64,000 nt of DNA from Pachyseris speciosa (taxonomy: Eukaryota; Cnidaria; Anthozoa; Scleractinia; Pachyseridae). The DNA lies in assembly GCA_016490735.1 (NCBI GenBank), contig JAEMWC010000363.1:43501-107500 (forward strand), given 5' to 3'. Within the stretch, counting starts at the first letter, position 1. Each line of letters begins with the position of its first letter. The translations under genes and the position numbers were made by a program. A model generated the notes under the pieces. The model worked only from the letters and a program-made list of their open reading frames with translations, did not search any database and was not told the origin of the DNA. Of this stretch, positions 12,301 to 25,700 are shown piece after piece.

Positions 12301-15300
12301 CTGTTTAAATATCGCTTACAAATAAATAAACAACCTCGTTCCCAAGGCCTCTCCTCTTCCCGCCCCTCTCTCGCTCCAGAGGGCGGAAAGAGGAAAGACC
12401 CTGGAACCGAGGTTGCTAAATAAATACAGGATTCTATTACACCCATACCTCTAGTAAACTTGCTGGATTTTTTCCGGGGGTCGAGCCTGAAAAGAAATGA
12501 GACAGCCGTAGACTTAACCAGGAACCCTGACTTAACAGACAGAAGCTGGTCACTGTTTGTTTCGTTATGACACCCAAATACGGTGATAGGAATGATTTCC
12601 TCCCTTTATAGTCAAGGAGGCATACAGAAACGATAACGGGGTCGTTTATACGAGACGAAATATACCGCGGCTTACTCTGGCCACGGCTTCCATAATATGC
12701 GAAAGGAACTATTTATACCAGTAAAAACTCAGGATAAGTCGCAGCTTGAGAAAGCCGTGAACGTAGATTTTGTACCATTTATACGGAGTGTTCGCGTCTT
12801 ATGTAGGCCGTGGCCAGAGTAAGTCTCGGCTTATTTTCTCTCGTATAAACAGCCGTAACGTCTTTTGTTTTCTGGAAACCTTGTAGATTAAAAAAAAATA
12901 AACTTCACTTTTCTTCTTTAACTTTTTACCTTTTTTAACGAGACATACCCGTTACTGTTATTAGCCAAAACTCAAGAACAAATTAGCCAGACGATGGGAC
13001 TTACTACCTGATTTAAAGTGATATTAAGTAACTTCCACTGATACACAAAAAATGAACAATAACAAACATTGGCAAAGGACATCCAAGAGTTTGAAACTTA
13101 CGTGGTGAATTTCTCGTCACGGTGGCAATGCTGGGAAGCTTGGTAGTCTTGCTCATGTCAAGAACATCTTGCTTTCTGGCAACCTTACATCTCCCCTTAA
13201 TGGACAATAAGAATGCAGCAGTGTTTGTAACAGGGCGACTGAGTTGTCTGAGCAATCAAAAAAACCATCAGGGTTGACTAACAAACCACAAAGGAGGGGA
13301 TCGAGAACGGAATGTAGAAATTGTTCTGGAGATGTCAGAAATAAGGTTCATAAAGACCTAATTCGTACTCTCCCCGTAATGAGCTGGAACTAGCTTTTCG
13401 TATGTAAATGTATTTCCCCGCAAGAGCCTCCACTTTGTGCTAGATCCAGTTCAATACTGAGAATGCAAATATGGTATATTAGGCCCGTTTCAAACGTGCT
13501 ACACGGCAGTAGCACGACTTGGTTTCAAAACATCGGGCTACTGCCGTGTCGAACTCAATTCATAAATTAACATTTTGGATTTTCTTCGTAAAAGGGCTGG
13601 TCAGTGCACAGGCAGCCCAGGCATACTGTATGTGTAGTTATAAGCTTAATATTTTGCATATAGTCAAACTATTGTTGTAAAAGTTCAAAAATAAATATTG
13701 TTTTAATTTAATACCACTATGTGTTTGTTTGTGTAGCTCAATAATTGGTCTATTTTGCGTTGCTTCTGGCCGGTTCGCCTGCTATCTCAACCGCGTGGGG
13801 GACATTATCTTAGAGCTACATTCACGAAAAAAAAAAGGTGTCTAAAAATTCGAAATATTCTAAAGAAAAGCTCACTTACCTTTAGCTGAAAGCTTCCTTG
13901 TGTGTCGTGGCCGGTTTAAATGGCGATTTTTCGCTTTTTTTTACCAGAGGGATTCTTCCATTTAAACCGGCCAGGACACACAAGGAAGCTTTCAGCTAAA
14001 GGTAAGTCAGCTTTTCTTTAGAATATTTCGAATTTTTAGACACCTTTTGAGCCGTGAATGTAGCTCTAAGATAATGACTCCCACGCAGTTATGATAGGAG
14101 GCGAACCCAGCCAGAAGCACCGCAAAATAGACCAGTTGTTGAGCAACACCAACAAACACAGTGATATTAAATTAAAACAATATTTATGTTTGAACTTTTA
14201 CATCAATATTTTGACTATATGCAGAATATTAAGCTTATAACTACACATACAGGATATCTGGGCTGCCTGTGGCCAGTGTTTTGATTACGGCACCCGACGA
14301 CTCTGTGTACGAGATTGGTAACAGATTTTTATTCCATGGAATAGGACTTATCACGGTTTCAGACGCCATCTTGGCGGGTAGGCAAGGAGAATACAAATTA
14401 CAGTATTTGTATGCAGTTCTGTTGTCAAAAAAAAATGCGTGAAGCGCCTGTTTCTCAGCAAAAAATATTTTGCTAATTAATAGTACGAGGCAAAGGGTTC
14501 TACTGGCAAAATTTAGGAGATTTAGCCATACCAGAAAAAATTCTCTGGTTTTTTTAATTTTTCCATACATTCGTCTGTAATGTTTTGCCGCGGGCTGGAA
14601 AATTCCCGGGAAAAAATAACAGACGAATGTATGGAAAATTCAAAACCCCAGAGAACGTTTTCTGGCAAGGCTAAATCCCTTACATTTTGTCAGTGAAACC
14701 CTTTGCCTAGTACTATTAACTAGCAACATATTTTTTTGCTAAGAAAGAGGCACTTCACGCAATTTTTTTGTCAACGGAATTGCATACAAACACTGTGAAT
14801 TGTGTTCCATTTACCTACCCGCCAAGATGGCGTCTGAAACCGTGATAAGGCCTATTAAATTCGAAGACTGAGACCAAGTCGTGCTGGAGTCGTGTGACAG
14901 TCGAGCCAGCTAAGCACGGCAGTAGCACGACTTTTGAAACGAGCCTCATTCATTGTACCATATTGATTTTACAAAGATACCTTACATAATCTGATAATTG
15001 CTATTTACTTAACAAGAATTGATCTAAATGACTAAACAATTTTAATAATTAGTTCTTCTTACCGATTTGACGATGTAGAAGTATGGCGTGTCGTTACTAT
15101 CCTTCACTATTACGGTGTCCTTCCTGCAACAAACATTAACGCCAAAAATAGACAAACATAATTAAGTAATGGTAATAGTAATGGTTTATATACCGTACAT
15201 CTGATATCACATGGCTTCATGGCGGTTTACAATTCTTCTCTAGGGTGAGATAGGACGTCAGCCTGTAAAGGCGCCTCTGGCAGCCGCTACCACTATATTT

Positions 15301-18300
15301 GATCTCACCCACCCACCCACCCCACACATGAATATAAGGTGAAAGATAGAGATAGACCACCACACCGGGAACTACGTCCCCTACACTTTTCGAACAGTGT
15401 GTGGGTCCCACAGATCCCGTCCCAGATCCCGTCCCGTCCACAGATAACGTTCCACAGATTATTAGGAACAAGTGTTGTTCCTAAGAAGAAGTGATAGCTA
15501 AGTCGAGATCATAATCATCATTGTCATCATGATATACTAAATGACAGATACACTTAGATACAGACAGATACACTTAGATACATTCAGATACACTTCTGCA
15601 AACACCTGAGGTCACTAACGTCCTTGAATGAGTTCAGAACTAAAATATACCAAATTTCATTCGAACATTGTTTATGTATATTGTTTATGTATATAGTAGT
15701 TTAATGTACTGTAAATAATATAAGATTTTTATTTTTATATTGTTTTTTCTTTCTCGGAGAAATTAGCTACAGCTACTCTTGTAAATCCGAGGTAAAATAA
15801 AAGTGATGATGATGATGATGATGATGATGATCATTATTACTGATCATTCTCGCTAGTAGCAGTGGTAGTTGTATTAGCTCAGCATCATCAGTAACAGCAG
15901 TATCAACAGATCAGGGGTACCCAACGACAAGTTTCGGTAGATATCTTTTCGGTGGAGGGTAATTCGCCTTGCGCTTTCGGCGTCGATTAAAGAGTGCACT
16001 CGGATTTTTGTAACTGAAACGTGGCCTAAAAGATTCGAAATTGGGAAATCATAACGCCTGAGGTTTTAAGGTCGTAATTGCTGTTTTTGGCAGTCAAAAA
16101 CGTCAGCTAGCATTTTCGCAAAGAAAATGGTTCCCTAGAAAGTTCGTGAAAAGTTAATTTCAGCTTGCATTTTTCCAAAGGAAGATTTTGTTCTCTAACA
16201 TTTTCGGGCAATCAAATTTCAGCTAGGAAATCCGAACAGATGAACTTCTGCTAGCTTATGAAAACATCGCTTTAAACAGACTTCAAGGCACTTAAAAATG
16301 GCTTTCTACAGCTTTTGGTTGATTTGGCTCGTTGGGTGCCCCTGACAGATGCAGTGGTGGTAGTGGTAGTAGTGGTAGTGGTAGTGGTCGCCGATACTGC
16401 GGAAGTGGTGGTGGCTGAGTAAATGACTTAAATTATTTGCATGACCGCAAGTTTACAGTATTGCAAAAGCTATTTAATTAATAACAAAACAAGGGTAATA
16501 CTACTGATTGCCCTAAGTTACATCAGTTTAATTTGATAACAATGTATCAAGTATATCCGTACATGAGGAAAAACTTCATTACTGGCTTAATATTTACATA
16601 TTTAGTCGATAGTGGTCGTAGTCGTCGTGGTGGTGGCAGTGGTAGCAGTGGTAGTAGTCGTAGTAGGAGCATTAGCAGCAGCAGCCGCAGAATCAGCAGC
16701 AGCAGTAGTAACAGAATGCGAAGATTTTCAAGAATTTTCGCCTGCTCGGGTCCGAACGGACACGATACATTAATTACCCTAAATACTTACGCAAAATATT
16801 TGGTTACAATGGCGTCTTTTTCGTCGAAAAACTTTTCCAGTGGAAAGTTGCGGAAAAGCTCTATAGACCTGTCAGAGATTTGAGAAAATCAAACCATTAG
16901 AATTTTATAAATTTCTCTAGAAGTCGATCTCTCTGTTTGACAATGTAGGGATGGGCAGACATAAGACCGCCAGTGTTGTAAATTACGCAGTGTGAGGGCA
17001 CCAACATCTACGAAACAATTGTTGCCATGTTTAAATAACAACACATATTTTGTAATATCAAGGTCTGCTTCTTCTTTTGTCGTGTTAAAATGCTGTCAGC
17101 ATTAAGCAATTTATTTTCTCCGCAAACAAAAAATGCAGGAAATAATAATGTAAAATGCAAATTGCTAAGACTTGACAAAGTAAACTGTCTGTGTCAATTT
17201 GAGAAACAAGATAGTTTTCTCTGTACATGACGAAACAACAAAGCGATTTTGACAAAAACAGAGTTGATATATTAACAAACAATTAGGAAAGCCGGCTCAC
17301 TGATCGGAGACCACTAGACTACGTGCAAACAAGGTGTACTCTTAAAAACCGCGGAATGTTCGCTTATTCTGACATTTACCACTTGATTTTCAATACGAAG
17401 GCTGAATAACACGAACACGCCGCTGGCGAAGGCTTATTTCCGCCGTATTCCTTCAGAAATTTTGCATCACTTCACGATCGAATTAACTAACATCTTAACT
17501 CAATTAACAATTAAAAAAGCTATTATTGTTATTTAGGTATTTCTTGATATTTCAGGCCACTAATCTCTTGTTTTCTCCGTTTCGCTTTGTGAGTTACACT
17601 TCCTCGGTATCTTGCTCACCTGTTTCCTTAAAGTACTTGAGTCACGGGACTTGGACCTGTGCCATTATTCACTCGATCTCTTCACAAAACCAAAACTTTC
17701 GGCGATGTTTAATAATAAAAATTGTTACTCTACTGTGTGAAGCTAAGAAATTAACGTTGAATTGAAAACCCAACAATATGCTTTGACTATAATCACTAAA
17801 GCAACTGGCGCGGCGTGGTTTGCGGAGTTAACTTCCTCTACTTCTCGCTAAGATCTTATCAAGCTAACGTTACCTCAGTATTTCGATGGGCAAGGTACTG
17901 TCTGGGCTTGTATTCATAAGCTCCATGAAATCCTGCAACCAAAGTTCAGTTACGTCCTTGTCAAATTAGACATACCAACACAATTCATCTGCGATACTGA
18001 TGTTGCTTTGAGAAGACACCCGTTTACAACAGTCTACAGTACGGATGAAATAGTACCCGGCGTCGGGGGTCTAGCTATTCGAGATAGAACGTCGAGGAAT
18101 TCGTCGCTCAAACGTAAAATTGTCTTTTGGGCGGGATGAAAAGCAATTATAACGCAATCTACATACGCCTCGCCCAGCGTAATCGGTGCATTGATGCCAT
18201 GGCTGATTGAGAAGCGGTTTATTTCACACATGACAGATTAACTTAATACCGGGAAAACACATAAGCAAGTGCATCAAGGATCAGAGACAAAAGTAGCCTT

Positions 18301-21300
18301 TGTTTCACATCAGTTTTCTTTAGCTGCTCTTTGCTATTAAAAGAGCAAAACCTTTATTGAAGAAAAGAATGAAGTCTGTATGCGCACTTGCGCGTTTTTC
18401 CGTTCTCCACAACTGTTGGCGTGCGTTCCTCAAAACTCTCTTTTGCTTACACAATCTGATGTTCATTACTCGAATAAATTCGATATTTAGAATTTGGAAA
18501 GTGAAAATGTTGCAATCTTTACAAGATTAAGTGATAAACTTGGCTAGTTTCCCGTAAATACCACCACCAAAGATGCAAAACGGGTCAGACAAATATTTAT
18601 TTTCGTATCCAAAAACTCCTCACTAAGAACCTGGCGAAGATTTTGATTTCAGTGGTAAAAAGCTAAGTCAAAATCAATGTATAGACTGAAGCGAGGCTCA
18701 AATAATGTCAATAATTATTTTCCATGATAAATACATTAAAGATAAGTTGAATAATAAAATTAGAAGGTATTTACAATGTTGGTGTTTCCGTGGATTCATA
18801 AAAACAGTAAATATCGAGAGCAATGAAAGACAATTACTATAGAGCCTGTTCAACAGAATGACTAATTATGACTTCGTATTTTCCTCCTTCCAGTTACTCT
18901 CTGTTCGATTGAAATTGTTCTTCGGGGCAATGAAAAATATGTAATGGCGGCCGTAAAGAAACAGGACACTTGTCTCGCTATATTCATGTGGCACGCTTAA
19001 AATACTTGCCCACTGACAACGTCTTTCGATGGGCCCGCTTACAAACGTTTTGGTTTCGTTTTGCCGGACAACTTAACTACCCTGAGTGCTTCCTTTATCA
19101 GGCTAAACGTACCAAAAGAACATTCACCCGCTCACCACTTCACGCCTTCCGCTGTTCTCAAATTTGACGGACCGGTTGAAACGGAATTAGTAACATGTAT
19201 CAGAAAGAATAAATCCGTGAGTGATCATCGCAGTTATGAACACTAGTTAAAATAAAGTCTGAAAAAATTTCAGGCTTGTATCCCGTACAAGCCTGATTTG
19301 TTTTTCAGGCTTTATTTTCACTACTGCAGTTCATAACTGGGATGATCACTCACATATTCATTCATTAATCCACAGTTCAAGTATATGATTTTCGATATAT
19401 TCGTAGTCATATACTAGAACGTTGTCAAAGACGCAAAAAATAGTCTAACACTTTATGTCATTAGAAATATAGGATAGGACTGTTTTAATGCAGTGACCTT
19501 AGAAAAATACCTTGACCTCATGACGTACCTCTTTATCCAGTACAAGTACCTCCACAGGCCCCTTACAGATCAGTGAGTATTCCCTTAGAGTACCGTCCAT
19601 TAATTCCACAGGCTTCAACAATTATAAAGCAAAAAAACAAAGATCGCCCTTGGAGCAAATTGGTTTGTTTTGGTTTTGCATTGCTTCGCTTTGTGATTGG
19701 ACGGCAAACTTTGCGCCACTTTCTCAACCAGTGAGAAGCAAAACCAAAACCAATCGCGACTTGCGCAGCACGAAAACATTTCCCGCGCATTGCGCTTGTC
19801 ACATGGTATTGCCTCGAATTCTGATTGGTTCATTGCACTGTTTCGATCTGTCGTGATTCACTGGAGTAATTGGTTTGGTTTGGGTTTTACGACACTCAAT
19901 TGAAAACTGCTTTAAGCAAGCAATTATGAACAGTATTTTTCTAAAGTCTGCGCAAAGCGCGGGAAAATACGCACGTGCAAGTGTCGAGATTGGTTTTGGT
20001 TTTGCTTCTCATTGGTTGAGAAAGTGGTGCGAGTTTTCCTGGCCAATCACAGAGCGAAACAATGCAAAACCAAAGCAAAACGAGAATTATTTTCGACACT
20101 CAATTGAAAACCTCTCTATGCCGCTTAACTGCCTACCAAAATATATGTTGAACTAAACTGAATGGGTGAAGCAATACTCAGAAAAGCTTAAAAATGCCCT
20201 TACTTCTACTTAAAAGTAGAAAACACTACATGAGTCGATAAGAGCGTAAAATCCGTCTTTTTAACCCAGACGAAACGTCGTACGTGTGTGTGGCAGAACA
20301 ATTAGGAATGGTAAGTTGGTAACTTACGTCGGTTGTGTTTCCTTGCATCAGTTCCCCAAAAGACATCTTGGTAACACCGGCTGCCAAGTCATAAACGCAA
20401 ACTTTACTCACTAGTGGACAAAAACAGTATTAACGTTAGTTTGTGAAGGCAAGATAAGTTGTAAACACAACGTTGTTTGTTACAAAGTATGGCTTGTGAA
20501 GGTATGGATCGTGAAGGGGGAGCTCTCTTCCCAATTGACCGGGGCTATTTCTGGTGGGGGGGGGGGGGGGGGGGGGAAGAGGGGTCGTGGGTAATGATGC
20601 TCTGTGACTTTCAGAATGAGAAAAAAAAATTCCGTTTACCAAGTCATTCCTTGGCGCCTTTACTCTTAGCTTGTCTAAATACTGCGCATCATTGTACCAA
20701 TATTGCTTCTCATTAGCACCATATTGTAATTTCGCTATTACTAGGGTCTTATTCCCGCTTCCCGCTATTTTACAAACGGTATTAGCTTCCTTTGAAGCTC
20801 CGTTTTGATCTCGGATTTGCTCTCTATCAACCATTACTGTAAAATACAAGAAACATATCACGTTACCTCTCCCAGACAGGACATAATAAAACCTCTCCGG
20901 TACCCTTCCCTGACAGGCTAGGACTCGACCATTATCATATCTAAAAATAGACAGGTAACTTCAAAAAATTTTTAAAATCTGGGTGGGTGGTGAATGGAGA
21001 GATGAATGAATGAATGAATGAATGAATGTATAATGAATGTATAATGAATGGATGAATGAATGAATGACTGAATGAATGAATGAATGATTGATTGATTGAA
21101 TGATTGAATGAATGAATGAATGAATGAATGAATGAATGAATGATTGAATGAATGATTAATGAGAAAGATAATAATTGTCACACGTTTCAGGACCTTACCA
21201 GACCAATAGTGAAAAGTTGGCGCAATGCATTACTTGACTGAATGTCTGCTCTGGGACCTAAATAAGCGTAGCCTTTGTACGGAAGATTCACGAGATACAA

Positions 21301-22764
21301 GGAAAGCTAATTGGTTGAGATGCTTACCGCTCATAGGCAACGCAACGCGACAGGTCGGCTTCTCTCTCTAGCGGAAATATCATGAACGCACGCGTACTGC
21401 GACACAGCCTCTGAACCTAAGAAAGAAGAAAATGAAGTGACGAACGAAATTGAAAGAAGAATTGGAAGAAACAGAAAATATGTAAATTGATGCTTACCTT
21501 TTTAAGCGCTTCATTTGTTCTCGCTTTAGGCAGCGATGTCAAAATTTGACGCAGTTCATCAGAGATCTAGTTAAAAAAAATTGCAACAAAAATAGGACGG
21601 AGAATTATTAGAAGAGATCTAGTTTTCGCTGGTTATTGCCTTAAAAGAAACAGCCAAATATTTCAAAAAAATGATACAGGACAACACAGAGCGCGTCAAA
21701 AGTTCAGATTGCACATCATTGGCCCGCAAAACAAGTGCACTGTTCTGATTGGCCATCGCATGTTGTATAGATTGTTATTTAATGTTAGGGAGCTTTTTGT
21801 TTGAGAATACATTTGTCATAAATGAACTCTGTTCTGACAATATTTCAAACTTGTTACCGTTTGAAGAAAGTGGAGAATTTTTTCAATTTTCTCGTTTGGT
21901 TTCTATGAGAGCTGTTGTATGTTACCTTGCTTTTTCCTTTAAATGACCTTGAATCAAAACCTATTCCTCTCCCATTCTTCTGACTGCTTTTTCTCGTTCC
22001 CGAGTTAGAGGGAGGAACATTGCTTCTATTGCTACCATCGGTTCTCTTGTACCTGTGAACAGCAAGCAGCAGTATGCAGGATGTTTGTCACATGGACCTA
22101 GTTTAATCACCTTAGCTCCTGCGAGGCTCCTTTAGTTCAACGACCCTTCAATGGTAGAACATCCGACATCCGAAATACAGTCGAACCTGTATTAAGCGGT
22201 CCCCCTTGGGGTGTGGCTTAGTGACCGCTTAATATAATACAGGTTGACCGCTCAATACAGGTTGCACAGAATACACGTCAAGCACAAAACGCCATTTTCT
22301 AACAGTTTAAGGTGGGACTTAAGGTGAATTGGAGTGAAATTTTAAGGAGTTTAAAGAAGGGATAAAAATGTACAAGAATGATAGCTGAGTTAATCTTTTG
22401 TCTCACGATTGAGTCACAAAGATGTGGATCGCGACGTTTCGACCGCTATACTGCTGGTCTTCATCAGGCGATGGTGTCGACTGGCTGCGTGTGAGTATAA
22501 GAAGCACCGTGGCTGGTGGAATGTTTTGAAACACCACTAGACAGTTGACACCCCACAAGGGCACTGAAGGTTGCTGGGGAACTGTTTTGGTGTCAATCTA
22601 CTAATTTTACACTTCAAATTCCATTCCTTGTATTATCTTTAAAAGTACACTGTTTCCACGCAGTTCTACGTGATGTATTAACCTTACTTCTGTTATATAT
22701 ATGGGTTATTGGCCGAGCGTGAGGTCAAGATGGCGGGATATTGGCCTCGTTCTTTTTTTGCGTG

Positions 22765-22797
<33 letters not shown>

Positions 22798-25700
22798 CGC
22801 GCAAAAGAGAACTTGGCCAATATCTCGCCATCTTGACCTCACGCTCGGCCAATAACCCATATATATAACAGAAGTAAGATTAATACATCACGTGGAACTG
22901 CCTGGAAACAGTACTGAAAAGATAAGTGCTTAGTTTCTCAGTCCGTTAATGAATAGTGTACTTTTAAAGATAATACAAGCCCATAGCAAGTATAAGCGAG
23001 CTTCATCCAACATACTAACAGAACATTTGTTTAATGGTTACAAAACACCATTCTTTGTTCAATTGAGGCGTTAATTAATTTCTTCAAAAACAAAACTGAC
23101 AAAACCAAACAAGGACAACAAAAACAAACACAACAATCACACTGATAAAGCATGAAATTCTTCTTTGCCAAGGGCAGCAGAACAAACATAGTCAGCACTC
23201 AACGAACAGGCAAATTATGCAATGTTTATGTTTTAGCAGTTGTGAACTGACGTACAATTGTTTCTTGGATAAGTCTAGAATGTCACTTTTGTTTATAACG
23301 CCGTGAAGTTGCAAGCTCATTGTCAGTTTCTGTCTTTACACCAGGCAACACGAGGTACATTAACCTTCAATAACAGTATAAAACTAAAACCTTTACGTCC
23401 AACATTCCAGGGGCACCCAACGAGCCATATCAACCAAAAGCTTTAGAAAGGCATTTTTAACTACCTTACGGTGTATGAAGTCTGTTTAAAGTGATCTTTT
23501 CGTTTGCTAAAGAATTTGATCTGTTCGGATTCCCAAGTTAGCTAAAATTTTAATTGCCTGAAAATGTTAGAGAACAAATTCTTACTTCGAGAAAATGCAA
23601 GCTGAATTGAACTTTCCAAGAACTTTCTAGGGAACTATTTTCTTTCCAAAAATGCTAGCTGACGTTTTCGACTGACAAAAACAGCAAATACGGCCTTTCA
23701 GAAAACATCGGAGGCTATGCGTGATTTCCCATTGCGAATCTTTTAGGCCACGTTTCAGTTACGAAAATCCGAGTGCACTCTTTAATCGACGCCGAAAGCC
23801 TAAGGTGGACTACCCTCCACCGAACAGATATCTACCGAAACTTGTCGCTGGGTGCCCCTGACATTCTGTTTTCTCAAAATACCGTTTGTGGTTGATACAC
23901 TCAGTTTTGATGAAGAATGCAATTAGTATTTCGGCTGAAAAGTTAAACCTTCTATAATAAATTGATTGTATCAAAGAACAAGCAATTTTAGTCAAGTTGA
24001 TGGCTAACTGTAACTTTCCCATGAATTTTCATACCTTCTCCACCTCATACAGGACGATACAAGAACATGAACCACTCTTGCCGCCCAGGTAAACTTTTCC
24101 AAAGCCTGTAAAATTGAAATCAGGAAAAATATTATGAAATGAAAACATTATATTCACTAAGTTTGGCGTTTTCGTTAAAGTAAAATTAAGATCGCGATAA
24201 TTGCAGAATGCTAGATTAAAATGCTTCTAGATCTTAAAGATGGCATCAGTGTCATCTCTTTTAGTTTAAATAAAAAACGTCCAGAATATCAGTTGTTCGT
24301 TAAATACTATCATGCATTTTCTTGGCTTTCGGTACGAATCTGCGCAGCGCAGAAAGAGTACACTTGGCTTACCTTTCCCATGTCGGCAAATGCAAATTTT
24401 CCGAGGTCTCGTTTTAAATATGTTCACAAATCATTCTAGCCAAACATCATAAAAGTCGATTCTCAGAGACAACGGTAAATATTATGACATGAAAGAATAT
24501 CCCGAAAATTATTTGTGCAGCTGACGTTCTATGCGTTTTCCTACGGGTTTGTTGTAGTTAAAGATGCTGAGACGTTGAATAATCCAAATTCTTCAAATGG
24601 AGGTTTGAACAACGGAAATTAAAAACATCGTAGGACATCTTTTATCTTGTCGGCGGGTGTTAACAAGCATTACCAAACACCGCAAACTAATCTCCTGGGT
24701 GAAATATAGCCGGACAAGGCTATTAAGATTAAAATTGATGTCTTTTTCGGCAAATAAAGAAAATACTACTTTCTTTCTTTTTTCAATTTTTATGTTTTTC
24801 GATAGACGTGGAAATTAAATTGGATTGCCGCGAGAGATGAACTATATTTTGTCATAAATTTTTTCAGCGGTGGAAATCACTGGGGGCAAAAATCGCGGTT
24901 ACGAGATTGTGTTTAATCAGTCATCGAATTCCATATTAGTATGCTCAAATGTGTTCTTCAGTTTTGCTACATTTGAATCGGTCGAAATCAAATTGTAATG
25001 CTCTTAAAGTCGTTATAAGTCAAACGATGAATTCATTCACGGCGCCAACGAACTCCTGAAGAGAAAGGAGCCTACAGTGCTCACTTTGAGAAGTTTTGTG
25101 ACCCCTCGTGTACGGTTCTCGTTTACAATATTGTTTCGACGGAGTGATATATTATGAGAAAGCATGCACAAACGTTTGCCGGTTTGAACAAGTAAGCATA
25201 CAACACTAAGTTCGTTAACCCCTTAATCCTAATAACAACATATCTACCTTCTGGTCACGACATGTTGTGCGGGCCTTTGAATACTATTTCAATTCTCACA
25301 ACAAGTATACATGAATTTGTATAGGTATCATGAGGAGAGATTAGATATTGACGGTTTCTGATATTGATCACCTAGGAACTGTATGAACCACTTACCGCTA
25401 GCTGCGAGGGACACCTCTCCTGAAAAGTACAAGAGCAAAGAAAATTCATGTTGAGACGGCATGAATGATTTTTTTATCACAAACGTCGACGCAAATTATT
25501 CAAAATTCATTCCTACGAAATCAAATTTTGTTTGAATTATAAGCCGCCGAACTAAGAGTGAGTGGAGTAACAGAATTCGAAAGAAATGTATAAGGACATT
25601 GTACACCTTCATGCCTTGGCGAATAATTTCCGTTAGGCTGGGTTTTGTTCCACTTCACTCTACGATTGGTCAGAAAAACTCGCGTCACTTTCCCAACCCG

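Larger units (their letters stand above)
13481..14946. mobile_element. Outer foldback-type element hosting two further foldbacks
   Basis: AGGCCCGTTTCAAA at 13481 matches the complement of TTTGAAACGAGCCT at 14933-14946. Both flanks hold copies of ACGGCAGTAGCACGACTT. The interval contains the two large palindromes listed next. Confidence 0.65.

Noticed and set aside
16533..16883. Plus-strand Ser/Gly-rich frame
   Set aside because: It is antisense to a CNBD2-like exon and made mostly of triplet repeats.
20436..20861. A 141-codon minus-strand frame with a proline run
   Set aside because: Only 20774-20836 is coding (exon 8 of the CNBD2-like gene); the rest runs through an intron and a poly-G tract.
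20999..21160. CRISPR-like regular repeats
   Set aside because: These are simple AATG units with no spacers; the 62114-62278 array is likewise a plain minisatellite.
24035..24105. A frame reading GFGKVYLGGKSG that looks like a protein-kinase glycine loop
   Set aside because: The phase set by the first two exons gives a different frame (ALEKFTWAARVVHVLVSSCM) that joins cleanly to the next exon; the kinase-like frame has no VAIK or catalytic motifs nearby.
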